From positions 1-26,953 of the forward strand of contig JBDRHL010000186.1 of NCBI GenBank assembly GCA_043816955.1: DNA of 26,953 nt, given 5' to 3'. The translations under genes and the position numbers were made by a program. Positions 1 through 8,695 of the stretch are shown here, piece by piece (position 1 is the stretch's first letter; every line of letters starts with the position of its first letter). Source of the DNA: JBDRHL01 sp043816955. Lineage in GTDB: Bacteria; Planctomycetota; Phycisphaerae; Sedimentisphaerales; CAYZTY01. The notes below the pieces were generated by a model, which made no database searches, was not told the DNA's origin, and saw only the letters and a program-made list of their open reading frames with translations.

Positions 1-175
1 TTATCCTCTCGCTGTTCAATGCAGGATCCATCAGGACCATACGCGGGTTCATCCCCAGAATCATAGGCACACGCGCCGCATGCCCCGCACGGTAGTCCTC
101 CCAAAGCCGCCTGACATGACTGTTATGCTCGTCAAAGTCAATGGATAAAAAATGATGCGATTGCGATTGTTCCAT
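1..175 (-). CDS. Partial CDS, possibly uroporphyrinogen-decarboxylase-like (N-terminal 58 residues)
   Basis: An open frame on the minus strand begins with ATG at 175 and runs off the left edge without a stop. The visible protein starts MEQSQSHHFLSIDF and continues through RRLWEDYRAGHAARVPMIL. The pattern of an aromatic-rich helix, then a basic RAG-x-x-x-R-V-P segment and a strand beginning MILG, reminds me of the N-terminus of large URO-D-like proteins of planctomycetes. That is recollection of a family pattern and no catalytic residue is in view. A purine-rich GGGAGA lies about 20 bases upstream, which is far for a ribosome binding site. The gene lies downstream of the terminator at 281-315, so it is probably transcribed separately from the locus to its right. 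That the frame is coding is likely; its function is uncertain. Confidence 0.45.
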   Translation of the reverse strand, partial: MEQSQSHHFLSIDFDEHNSHVRRLWEDYRAGHAARVPMILGMNPRMVLMDPALNSERI

Positions 176-280
176 ATGAATCTGCCGTTAAAGTCTCCCT
201 GCCGATTCTTCTAAATTATAGTCGTCGATTGTTATCATTGCAGTGTAACTCCACGGAAAATGCCATGTGAAAGTATAATC

Positions 281-315
281 TAAAAGACGGCCTGGCTACA
301 AGAACCAGCCGTCTT
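281..315 (-). terminator. Rho-independent terminator of the left (minus-strand) locus
   Basis: On the minus strand, AAGACGGCTGG pairs with CCAGGCCGTCTT (one bulged base) around a 9-base loop, and the stem runs directly into a T tract (TTTTAGA). It lies about 35 bases after the stop codon of the glycoside-hydrolase-like gene, the expected place for the end of that transcript. Confidence 0.75.
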
Positions 316-348
316 ACAGCGGCTGAAAGATAAAAATACTCATTATTC

Positions 349-3300
349 CTACGGTACCAGCTCCTTCTGGTAGAATTCAATATTATCAACGTAACATTTG
401 ATGTCGTAGCCAACCGCACAGTGGCGCAAGCCGTAGATTATGCAGTTAGCCTCGGGAAACAGGGTATCTAAATCGAGATACAAGGCTACATCACTTGCAA
501 GTGTAGTCCATTGTTCTGTTCCGGACGGGCGAACCAGAAAATCTGCTCTGTCAGCCTGTCCTGCAAGAGAGCGGATTCGAATTTCCAGATCGTACCATAC
601 CCCATCGTAAGCCGCATACGGTGTGCCTACAGGCGTGGGGCCGATATAGGCGACCAGATTGTTAAGTCCTGCGTCATTAATAATTCGCACAATCGGTGAG
701 TAATAAGTATAATCAGCAGGACTTCCATACGGGCGGTAGGCAATTTCAATATGAGCAGCGATGCCGTTGCCGACGGTCGAATGTGAGGCAAATTTTCCAT
801 GCAGGATATATTCGTAGCCCTCGGCCACGCCGAATGTCCCCTGAAGCAATCTGTGCACCGCTTCGTTTTCAGGATAGCTGTTCCACGCACTTTCACCCAC
901 CCAGTTGTCGTCACTCCCTTCCGGGATATCAGTATTATCACGCGGCCTGCGTTCTGCAAACCGTCCGTACTTTTCACTGCCGGCCGGGCCGTTTTGCAGC
1001 CATTCATGGTAACTGTGTGCATGAATATAGCTCCAGGTCGGGCTCACGCCGGTACCAAACTGAAAGTTTTCCCTGTACAGCAGTATCGGTTCTCCAAGCA
1101 GCCGCCACTGCTGAGAGCCGGTCCACTGCTCAACCAGCTTGGCATAGTCAGGCAAAGCCTCTTTACCATCGTTATCCCAGTCATATCCATCCGGAGGTGG
1201 TGCAGACAGCCAGTTGTCCACAAATAACGCAAGATCAGCCATATCGGTATCAAGGTCGAAATCAAAATCACCATACGGAGCTATCCAGAGCATCTTGAAA
1301 GTTTCAGGCTCAATATTGAGGGTAAAAACTTTATTTGCATCAAGCGCAATTTCTGTACGCTCGATTGCCTCGATTATCACCGGCTTTCCCGCTCCTTTCC
1401 ACCTCAGCGAAACAGTTACGGCATTGCAGGGATCATTAAAGCTGCGCAGGTTGGATACCACCGCCAGAACCTTGCCGTCGTCCCGTGCCCAGGTGCCAAA
1501 AACGTCTTCTTCTGCGTCAGGACCGACCCATTCGAGATATGCGTTGTCATACTCGTGCCAGGCAGGTGTAAACTCCGCGCTGCGCCTGCCGAACCAGCGT
1601 GTAGCATCGTAAACCTTTTTGCAGTACCGCTGATTTAACGATTTTATCCAGCCGTTGCCCGTACCATGAGGAAGTTCCCATGCAAGCGCCATCTTTGTCT
1701 GCCGTTCCAGACATTGAGATGGGCCGTGCTCCACCAGTACATTGTGGCTCATTATCTGAGGCAAACCGAAATTAGTAGAAATACAGCGGGTTCTAAACAC
1801 ATCAAAAGCCGGGACGCTGGCATTTTTGCCCAGCCATTCCGAATACCCGCCCGGTGGAGTACCCATATATATATGCTGAGAAATACCCCACGCAAATTCA
1901 CCGGTGAGCCAACTCGTGGCAAAACCGGTAAGGGCAGGACAGAACTGCCAGCCGTGCACCCATAACTCATATCTGGGGAAACCAACGCGATCGTCGCATT
2001 CATCGCACGGCAGATAGTTGCTGTCCACCGTATCTTCAAGCATAATTGCAACTCGCTTCATAGCCTCGCGGATAGCCAGAACCGGCAGATTCTCGTGGCG
2101 AACACCGGAGCCGTCGACCCAACTGCAGCCGTGATACGGATTCTTACATGCCCCGTGGGCGCCGAGGAAACCGTCAAAATACAAGCCGTCCAGATTGAAG
2201 TTGATCATATTTTGCCGCCAGTAATAAACCAGATAGTCTATCAGGGCTGTAGACGCCGGGCAATCAGCCCAACAGTTAAGGCCGTCCCATACGATCATGC
2301 CATCCGCGTAAGGCTCACGCCGCCACTCGAGCCAATGATCATTGAAATCGGTTATCGTGTTCTGTATCTTCTGCGGGCATGTAGCAACACCGACAAGGGC
2401 GCCTCCTAGGTCATGCTGATAAGCAACAGCCATATTTGTAAGAGCTGCATCCCAGTGTTCCGGGTCGTTAAGCCCCAGCATAATAGTGCCCCAGCCGGAA
2501 CTGTGGCCCCAGAGAACCTCAAAGTCGATGTTATTCGTATCCTGGTCTGATAACAGCCAGGATCCCGGTGACGCGTGGTCTGCTATCATAGAATGCCAGT
2601 CAGGCGGCAGCGGCTTGATCGGCGTAGCCTGGATGCCAAATTTATAGACCCGGCCGTGGGCCTTGCCCGAGGTTTCCATTAAGTTCATCACATACTTATG
2701 AGTGCTGCTGTTGGGCGTGTTGGGATACAGACGGCAAAAGGCACTTTCAGAAGCCGGCTGCCAGTATTGCAGGCTGCTGTACAAAAATCCCAAACCCAGT
2801 TCCTCGCGGCCAAACCAATGATACGCAATAGCCTCCCAGGGAAAGGATAGCGTCGATGTACCGATTTTCCCCGTATAGGTCCGGCTATAGCACTGGTAAT
2901 AGTAAGCATAGTCGGAATCCAGCAGCACTTCGACCCGCAATTTTTCAAACTGCACTGTTTGACTCGCCTCATAGGTACTCAGCTCAATCCACAAAAAACC
3001 GTCAAAGTCCACAAACATATCTGCAAAAAAGGTTACTGCTCCAAGCTCACTAACCGCTTGCATTTTCACACGGGCGCCCTTTTGCTCGGTAAACATAAAC
3101 AATTCAAGAGGTACTACATATTCCACCCCACCTATTTTTGCTATCAACCTGATTGGATCGGCAAGTATTTCCACCCCTTGCGTTACAATACTTGCCGGAA
3201 GCAGGCTCGTGGTGTCCCAGGTATACGTTCTGCCCCATGCACTTACCTGCTGATCACTGCAGGTCAACGGCGTCCAGGGTTTAAGTACCCGGTTCGGATC

Positions 3301-3723
3301 AACGCCGATGGTATTACCCAGCCATACGGGCTGTAAATGTTTGAAAGATTTGTACGCCATCGCATATTCACCGGGAGCAGTAACAGGATAAACCCTCACC
3401 CGGCAGGTATAACTGCCCAGTGGTGCAGCGGAATAATCAAAAATGATGCCGTTAGTCTGAATCGCTGACATTGAAACAGTCTGGCTGGCCCGGACAATAC
3501 CGCCCCCATCAACAGCCTCAATCAGCGCACGCATGGAACCAACCGTGTAGCCTTGATTAAAAAAGCCCTGCACATTGATATCCAGGACAAATTCCTTCTG
3601 CGACGGCACGTTCCCCACAAACGTTACGCTCGCCCAGCCATCATGCTGAGCTGCATAAGAAAATGACGAAATAAACAACAGCAAAATGATTACAACAATA
3701 CTTAGACTCATCAACTTTTGCAT
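349..3723 (-). CDS. Secreted glycoside-hydrolase-like protein with dockerin-like segment and C-terminal beta-sandwich domain
   Basis: The 1124-residue protein has a clear signal peptide (residues 1-25, hydrophobic VVIILLLFISSF, cleavage near SYAA). Residues about 130-800 resemble the DUF6067/DUF6259-type glycoside-hydrolase-like proteins: a beta-rich N-terminal half with HWFGREELGLGFLYS (302-316), then a barrel-like part with LDGLYFDGF (511-519) where such families carry acidic active-site residues. Residues 817-870 are dockerin-like (DFDFDLDTDMADLALF...NWL, then DWDNDGKEALPDYAKLVEQW). Residues about 880-1120 form the same domain found in the two neighbouring secreted proteins. Start: ATG at 3723 with GGAGAA nine bases upstream. 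It is the last gene of the co-directional locus, followed by a terminator. It probably acts outside the cell on a polysaccharide; the substrate cannot be read from sequence. Certain: secreted and multidomain. Inferred: hydrolase activity. Confidence 0.75.
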   Translation of the reverse strand: MQKLMSLSIVVIILLLFISSFSYAAQHDGWASVTFVGNVPSQKEFVLDINVQGFFNQGYTVGSMRALIEAVDGGGIVRASQTVSMSAIQTNGIIFDYSAAPLGSYTCRVRVYPVTAPGEYAMAYKSFKHLQPVWLGNTIGVDPNRVLKPWTPLTCSDQQVSAWGRTYTWDTTSLLPASIVTQGVEILADPIRLIAKIGGVEYVVPLELFMFTEQKGARVKMQAVSELGAVTFFADMFVDFDGFLWIELSTYEASQTVQFEKLRVEVLLDSDYAYYYQCYSRTYTGKIGTSTLSFPWEAIAYHWFGREELGLGFLYSSLQYWQPASESAFCRLYPNTPNSSTHKYVMNLMETSGKAHGRVYKFGIQATPIKPLPPDWHSMIADHASPGSWLLSDQDTNNIDFEVLWGHSSGWGTIMLGLNDPEHWDAALTNMAVAYQHDLGGALVGVATCPQKIQNTITDFNDHWLEWRREPYADGMIVWDGLNCWADCPASTALIDYLVYYWRQNMINFNLDGLYFDGFLGAHGACKNPYHGCSWVDGSGVRHENLPVLAIREAMKRVAIMLEDTVDSNYLPCDECDDRVGFPRYELWVHGWQFCPALTGFATSWLTGEFAWGISQHIYMGTPPGGYSEWLGKNASVPAFDVFRTRCISTNFGLPQIMSHNVLVEHGPSQCLERQTKMALAWELPHGTGNGWIKSLNQRYCKKVYDATRWFGRRSAEFTPAWHEYDNAYLEWVGPDAEEDVFGTWARDDGKVLAVVSNLRSFNDPCNAVTVSLRWKGAGKPVIIEAIERTEIALDANKVFTLNIEPETFKMLWIAPYGDFDFDLDTDMADLALFVDNWLSAPPPDGYDWDNDGKEALPDYAKLVEQWTGSQQWRLLGEPILLYRENFQFGTGVSPTWSYIHAHSYHEWLQNGPAGSEKYGRFAERRPRDNTDIPEGSDDNWVGESAWNSYPENEAVHRLLQGTFGVAEGYEYILHGKFASHSTVGNGIAAHIEIAYRPYGSPADYTYYSPIVRIINDAGLNNLVAYIGPTPVGTPYAAYDGVWYDLEIRIRSLAGQADRADFLVRPSGTEQWTTLASDVALYLDLDTLFPEANCIIYGLRHCAVGYDIKCYVDNIEFYQKELVP

Positions 3724-3754
3724 CTATACATTCTCCATCTTCCCCGTCTTTGGT

Positions 3755-3783
3755 GGCTGTTCAGTTTTTTTTACTGAACAGCC
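3755..3783 (-). other. Perfect 11-bp hairpin with oligo(A) loop in the transcript
   Basis: GGCTGTTCAGT (3755-3765) is exactly mirrored by ACTGAACAGCC (3773-3783) around seven T residues, which are seven A residues in the minus-strand transcript. It lies between the PEP-CTERM gene and the glycoside-hydrolase-like gene. No T tract follows on the minus strand, so it does not look like a normal intrinsic terminator. It could stabilise the upstream mRNA 3' end or set the ratio between the two gene products. Confidence 0.7.
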
Positions 3784-3825
3784 GCCTCTGACGAGAATTT
3801 TAGAAACAAACCCGCAAACAAAAAA

Positions 3826-4719
3826 TTATTTGCGTCTTCGCAGTAATGCTACAGCACCTAATCCCAGAAGCGCTACTGTCGCAGGCTCAGGAATCTGGCT
3901 GAGGTGATCTACAACACCGTAGGCATGGTTGTAGCCATGTGTGCCGGTCGTATACCACTGATACATTCCGATAACCGGAACATTATTCGCAGCGGTCGTG
4001 TCCAGATCAGGCAGCAGGTTAGGCCCGCTGACAAGCACCCAGTCAGGATCAACTCCGGTGCGCTTGGCGTACATCGTGGAGGTGTCATTACCCGCACCAG
4101 GTACACTGTCGAGCACTATCTTGAACTCATACCAGATCTTCTGGGCCATGGGGGTTACCACACCGCCGGGTTTGAAGTCGTGCGGATAGGCGGTGTTATT
4201 AACCAAGATGTCAATCTTGCCCCAGTTCGAATTGCAGTTGCTCATACCCGCATCCTTGTTGTAATTGGCCCAGGCATCGCCGCCGGTCTCGGGAATCTGC
4301 GTAATATACAGCTCACCGTGAAAACCGGCATTCCAGGTATCACTGTACGGCTGCCACGTAACACCCATAACCTTGGACTCAACCACATACTGCTCGCCTT
4401 CGACCGCCTGAAAAGCACCGGCATCCCAGCGGTAGTAAACAACACCACCGCTCGTAGTATTCTTCGGGGCGCCGACCCAGCCATCTTCCGATGCCGGGGA
4501 AAGGGGGAAGCTGCCCAATGCCGCGCTGTCCTGGAGATAACGTCCATCTTTGTCTGGAACACTATCAATCAGGCGGGTAAAACTGGGAGCAGGCTTGTCC
4601 TCGAGCCTGCTACAGCTCGTGGCTGGCCAGACACCGGTTCCATAGTTGAAGTCCTCATAGACTGCCCAGGCCGGTGCTGCTAACAACATTACCATCAAAC
4701 ATAAAATTAACCTCTTCAT
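3826..4719 (-). CDS. PEP-CTERM sorting-domain protein, single beta-sandwich-like domain
   Basis: The 297-residue protein has a signal peptide (MKRLILCLMVMLLAAPAWA) and ends in a textbook PEP-CTERM signal: PEPATVALLGLGAVALLRRRK split as P-E-P, a hydrophobic helix, and RRRK (277-297). The PEP-CTERM/exosortase system is known to sort such proteins to the cell surface. The mature part is one domain almost parallel to residues 665-930 of the neighbouring 933-residue protein (shared APKNTTSGG, GPNL, MYQWYTTGTHGYNHAYG). I chose ATG at 4719 because GGAGGA lies just upstream; the possible TTG at 4734 would have to be translated through that ribosome binding site. It probably displays a binding domain on the surface; the ligand is unknown. 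No exosortase gene is in the window. Confidence 0.85.
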   Translation of the reverse strand: MKRLILCLMVMLLAAPAWAVYEDFNYGTGVWPATSCSRLEDKPAPSFTRLIDSVPDKDGRYLQDSAALGSFPLSPASEDGWVGAPKNTTSGGVVYYRWDAGAFQAVEGEQYVVESKVMGVTWQPYSDTWNAGFHGELYITQIPETGGDAWANYNKDAGMSNCNSNWGKIDILVNNTAYPHDFKPGGVVTPMAQKIWYEFKIVLDSVPGAGNDTSTMYAKRTGVDPDWVLVSGPNLLPDLDTTAANNVPVIGMYQWYTTGTHGYNHAYGVVDHLSQIPEPATVALLGLGAVALLRRRK

Positions 4720-4863
4720 GACTGTCTCCTCCAAAAAACATTAAAAAACTTTAAACTACATTAAACCACACATACACACATAACAAATCAACACAACTTG
4801 TAGGGCTTTTACTTCCTCTTATCACCTCCTTTTCAAGTTAACTTCTAAAAATGCTCAGGTTCT

Positions 4864-4891
4864 CGTAGGGCCTGCAATCACAGGCCCCACG
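4864..4891 (-). other. GC-rich hairpin after the 933-residue gene
   Basis: CGTAGGGCCTG (4864-4874) pairs with CAGGCCCCACG (4881-4891) with one mismatch around a six-base loop, 22 bases downstream of the stop codon of the 933-residue gene. No T tract follows directly (a TTTTT run appears 14-15 bases later), so it may be an inefficient terminator or an mRNA-stabilising element between co-transcribed genes. The rest of the 4720-4912 gap is AT-rich with nothing else convincing except a strong Shine-Dalgarno-like string at 4821-4833. Confidence 0.45.
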
Positions 4892-4912
4892 ACTGATTAC
4901 CAAAACCAAAAA

Positions 4913-7714
4913 TTACTTTATCGGAGTCTCCTTGAAAGTGATGTGGTCAATCACGCCGTACGCATGGTTATAACCATGTGTGCCTGTCGTGTACCACTGA
5001 TACATCCCTATAATCGGCACATTCTTCGCTGCGCTCGTATCAAGGTCCGTTATAAGGTTAGGCCCGCTGACATAGGCCCAGTCAGGATCAACGCCGGTGC
5101 GCTTCAGGTACATTGTAGCGGTATCATTACCTGCACCTGGTATCGATTTGATCACAATTTTCATCTCATACCACACTTCCGAGGACATGTCTGCTTTATA
5201 GATACCATCAGGACGGAATTCGTGTGGATAATCCGTGCCGTTAACCCATATGGAGATTTTCGTCCAGTTTGAAGCACAGTTGGTCATACCTGCAATCTTA
5301 CTGTAACTGGCCCACTTTTCAGCGTTGACATCCGGAATCTGTGAAACAAACAGCGAGCCGCGGAATCCGGCATCCCACGGGTCAACATACGGCACAATCG
5401 TAAGCCCCATCACTTTCGACTCAATCTCATACTGCATTCCTTCAGTTGCCTGAAAGGCCGCATAATCCCAGCGGTAAATAACGTCACCGCCGCTCGTAGT
5501 ATTCTTTGGTGCAGCGACCCAGTAATCTTCCGACGGCACGGGTATCTTGAAGCTTCCCGCAGCATAGTCATCTCTCGCAAACAAGCCGTCCTTGTCGGGC
5601 AAACCATCGATCAGACGGGTAAATTCGTTGCCGGGTTTATCCTCGAGCTTGCTCCATGTCTTGGTCGGATCGCCTGAATAATAGCCGCTGCCGTAAATGA
5701 AGTTCTCACCCTTATACGTCGACGGCTGCGGCTGGATCGGACGGAAACCCATCTTGATGCTGTCAAGGAACCCAAAGTCGTTCCAGTTGACAGTTTTGTA
5801 TACCCCATCATTGGGATCCAGATAGCTTTTGACATACATGTGGTTCAGCACAAACAACGGGAAGTTCTTTGCACCCGTGGTATCCAGATCATTATCAAGC
5901 TCCAAATTCAGTGCGATTGGAACATACTCTCCCGTGCCGGCCTGACGTGCGTAGAGGTCGGCAGTGTCGTTGGCGCCGGGTATCGAGCGGACTACAAGCC
6001 TCAGGTCATACCACTGCCAACTGTGAGCCTCAAAAGGCCTGCCATGATAGGTTTTTATCAGCTCTTCACTGCCCTGCGAACCGAGATTTTCGGTTTCCGC
6101 GGTGAAACCTGTCATACAGAACCCGAATCGGTCATTCGAGATACCGGCAACAATGTCGTAATAGACATAATCGTCGTATCCCCAGTCGGGATAATTTACA
6201 TCCGGCCGGATGCCGATTGCGACATCAGCCTGAATGCCGGTGCCAAGAGAATAACCTGTATTCTGACGGCCAAAGAAATTCGGCTCATGGTAGCCGCCCT
6301 CATCTGCCGGTGTGTGCGGAGGCCAACTGTATGACGCCGCCAGATACTCGGTACGGGACGAAGCCACCTTTGCATCGAGTATGTACTCCATACCTTCGAT
6401 TGCTTGGAACCCCCCAACCTCCCAGGAATATACCGGCTGGCCTACTACATATACATCTGCCCATCTGGGCTGGGCGAAAAAGCCGTCATCTGAACCGGGC
6501 GGAAACTGATAATTCTGCAGAGTGAGGGGCTCGGTAGGAATGTAGTCATTCATGTCATCAGGATACTCCCGGCACCATGCATGTTTCTTATCCGGCAGGT
6601 TGCCGTACCAGAGAAGCCAGAACTTGTTTCCATGCTGCGGATCATTGGGGTCGTATCCTCCCCATAATTGCTCAAGCATACTGTAGTCAGTTTCGAACGT
6701 GTCGAAGTTTTCTACGCTAAAGTAACTGATTCCAGCCTCCTGCTCGGCTGTATAGACATCCGCAAACTCTGCGTAATCGATGAAGTCATAGCTGTTCAGC
6801 CACTGCTCAACAAAACCTGCCAGGTCTTTCAGATCGACATCGCCGTCGACGTCGAAATCAGCAAATATTTTTTCACCTGTTATACTTACCTTATCGTATA
6901 CCGCGCTATTGATATAATAGGTTGGCGGGCTGCCGACACTGCTGATATATATCCTCCACCCAACCAGAACGTAATTCCTCGCTGCATCGGTCGCCAAATC
7001 ACTGCTCAAGGGATAGTATTCCACGATAGTGGACCACTCCGACTGCCCTTCCGGCCGTGCTCTTGCAGACATACGATCAGGCTCACCCGCAAGACTATAA
7101 AGCGTAAGCTCCACCTCGTACGGCTTAAGTGAGGGACTGCTAAAGTTTGCGTCGCCTACGGGCCTGTACATCTGACCGGTCAAAGCTCCGCCCACGTCAG
7201 CGTAAACTCCCCAGTAAGGCCCGTTATTTACACCTGCCAGAAGCTGCCAGTTGGCATAAACATTCGGGTCACCGACAGGCGCTACCGCAAAGCCAAAATT
7301 AACGTAAAATGTCTCGCCCATTCCCGGTACAGCCCAGGCCGGGCTTACGTGCGCATTGTAACCTATAGCTGTGGTTCGTATGGTGTACTTGTACCCTTCC
7401 TGGGCCTGAAATGCGGATTTGTCCCAGCGGTACCACGCTGTGTTATTGTGGCTGTACTCGGTTGCAGAAATTGTGCGGGAGACACCATTGTAGTCGACAA
7501 AGCCGCTCGCAACCGAGGCCCGTATGGCGTTGGGTTCCGCATCGGAAAACCAGTACCAGTCATTGGGATTTTGAATCTGTAGCCACGCCAGGTTCGGATC
7601 AACAGCGGGGTAATTAAAATCCTCAACGTAAGCAAACTGAATGTCTGCTGCGCTGCCTACTGCAGCGAAACACCACAACAACATCAACACCACCAAAAAT
7701 CTCAGGTTTTTCAT
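4913..7714 (-). CDS. Large secreted protein with three beta-sandwich-like domains and a dockerin-like segment
   Basis: The 933-residue protein starts with a signal peptide (MKNLRFLVVLMLLWCFAAV, cleavage near GSAA). It holds three related domains, at about 27-280, 333-660 and 665-930. Each carries the same core: an aromatic/basic pair, then F-Q-A-x-E-G-x-x-Y (FQAQEGYKY 102-110, FQAIEGMEY 436-444, FQATEGMQY 754-762), and later D-L-x-T-x-A-x-N before a final strand. Between the first two lies a dockerin-like calcium-loop segment (DFDVDGDVDLKDLAGF, 286-301, then EQWL). There is no PEP-CTERM tail and no catalytic motif that I recognise, so a binding or scaffold role outside the cell fits best. Start ATG at 7714 has AAGGAGGA at good spacing. 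The third domain is a close paralogue of the PEP-CTERM protein encoded next. Confidence 0.75.
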   Translation of the reverse strand: MKNLRFLVVLMLLWCFAAVGSAADIQFAYVEDFNYPAVDPNLAWLQIQNPNDWYWFSDAEPNAIRASVASGFVDYNGVSRTISATEYSHNNTAWYRWDKSAFQAQEGYKYTIRTTAIGYNAHVSPAWAVPGMGETFYVNFGFAVAPVGDPNVYANWQLLAGVNNGPYWGVYADVGGALTGQMYRPVGDANFSSPSLKPYEVELTLYSLAGEPDRMSARARPEGQSEWSTIVEYYPLSSDLATDAARNYVLVGWRIYISSVGSPPTYYINSAVYDKVSITGEKIFADFDVDGDVDLKDLAGFVEQWLNSYDFIDYAEFADVYTAEQEAGISYFSVENFDTFETDYSMLEQLWGGYDPNDPQHGNKFWLLWYGNLPDKKHAWCREYPDDMNDYIPTEPLTLQNYQFPPGSDDGFFAQPRWADVYVVGQPVYSWEVGGFQAIEGMEYILDAKVASSRTEYLAASYSWPPHTPADEGGYHEPNFFGRQNTGYSLGTGIQADVAIGIRPDVNYPDWGYDDYVYYDIVAGISNDRFGFCMTGFTAETENLGSQGSEELIKTYHGRPFEAHSWQWYDLRLVVRSIPGANDTADLYARQAGTGEYVPIALNLELDNDLDTTGAKNFPLFVLNHMYVKSYLDPNDGVYKTVNWNDFGFLDSIKMGFRPIQPQPSTYKGENFIYGSGYYSGDPTKTWSKLEDKPGNEFTRLIDGLPDKDGLFARDDYAAGSFKIPVPSEDYWVAAPKNTTSGGDVIYRWDYAAFQATEGMQYEIESKVMGLTIVPYVDPWDAGFRGSLFVSQIPDVNAEKWASYSKIAGMTNCASNWTKISIWVNGTDYPHEFRPDGIYKADMSSEVWYEMKIVIKSIPGAGNDTATMYLKRTGVDPDWAYVSGPNLITDLDTSAAKNVPIIGMYQWYTTGTHGYNHAYGVIDHITFKETPIK

Positions 7715-7808
7715 CTTTTTTTCCTCCTTTTCAATAATTTTGCTTGTTACGTTTCCTTCTGTTTTTTTGAATCCACTTTATTTATAACGCCAATTGCTTT
7801 CCTCTTAC

Positions 7809-8660
7809 CTACTTACTATGCCACCACAGAGAATCAAGCGTACGTCCTCCGGAATAACGCCCTACACCCAGTCTCGCATAAACCTCGTAAACCACATCCC
7901 CCAGCTTATATATCCTCTGGTTCTTCCGCAGAATCTGTATTTTGCCTGCATGACCGTCAACCCACGCGATATTAACCGCGCCAAAATGCCGCGGGTCAGC
8001 GTTATAATACGGTGCATACGGCAGAGGCTGGTCATAGCACGCATGACAACCAAGAAATTTATCCCACGCGCAAGCAGTATCAATATGATGGATCGTTTCA
8101 CTCGGCCTCTTTATCATGCTCATGTTAGGTGTATTCCATAAGTGTGTATATGTTACCGGTGCCCCCCTTGTGCTTGACCCTCCTTGACTGGTTTTGATCC
8201 TGTCATCAGTGCCGAGGTTGATCCAGTTGTAGCCGATATTGACATGGCGATTAGCACCGTCAACACCTCCATAACGAGGGTCAGGGTGATCTACCTGCCT
8301 CTGCCAATACTTCCATGACTCCCCCGCCCGGCAAATAAAAGCCTTTACATCCGCAACATACTTCATCCGTACAAGCTCTGTGGTATAACGTCCGGTAAAC
8401 CCCGCCTGTATCGAAGACGGAGTCGGTTCACAACCTAAGTAGAAAGGAATGCACCGGTCTCTATAATCCTGACCATATAACACCCAGCCATAGCTGACCT
8501 GCTTCATATTTGACAGACATATTACCGCTTTGGCCTGGTCACGCACCCGGTTAAGGGCCGGCACCAGTATCGAAAGCAGCACCGCAATGATTGCGATTAC
8601 AACCAGCAGCTCAACCAACGTGAATCCCTTCTCGGCCTTGTTGATTCGCTTTCTTGTCAT
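7809..8660 (-). CDS. Prepilin-type N-terminal cleavage/methylation protein with H-X9-DG motif (pseudopilin-like), copy 2
   Basis: The 283-residue protein has a type IV prepilin signal: a short basic leader ending in K-G, then FTLVELLVVIAIIAVLLSIL, with cleavage after the glycine and the usual Glu at +5. Near the C-terminus HFGAVNIAWVDGH fits the H-X9-DG motif of planctomycete prepilin-processing-associated proteins. It is about 90% identical by eye to the next gene upstream; the variable parts are the leader and a short Gly/Ser-rich loop (QGGSSTRGAP). I chose ATG at 8660 because it gives a normal leader of about a dozen residues; a GTG at 8696 would overlap the upstream stop codon as TAGTG and cannot be excluded. 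The protein is probably exported and assembled by a type II secretion or pilus-like system; no such machinery is encoded here. Confidence 0.85.
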   Translation of the reverse strand: MTRKRINKAEKGFTLVELLVVIAIIAVLLSILVPALNRVRDQAKAVICLSNMKQVSYGWVLYGQDYRDRCIPFYLGCEPTPSSIQAGFTGRYTTELVRMKYVADVKAFICRAGESWKYWQRQVDHPDPRYGGVDGANRHVNIGYNWINLGTDDRIKTSQGGSSTRGAPVTYTHLWNTPNMSMIKRPSETIHHIDTACAWDKFLGCHACYDQPLPYAPYYNADPRHFGAVNIAWVDGHAGKIQILRKNQRIYKLGDVVYEVYARLGVGRYSGGRTLDSLWWHSK

Positions 8661-8695
8661 AATCTTTCCCATCAAATTATGATATTTTACTCTCA

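Noticed and set aside
696..1298. A 200-codon plus-strand open frame opposite the glycoside-hydrolase-like gene
   Set aside because: Its composition (rich in Arg, Cys, His, Ser) is typical of antisense frames, and the opposite strand encodes a clear dockerin-like segment and beta-sandwich domain.
3904..4683. A 259-codon open frame on the plus strand opposite the PEP-CTERM gene
   Set aside because: It is fully antisense to a gene with signal peptide, conserved domain and sorting signal; its protein has no recognisable features and no ribosome binding site.
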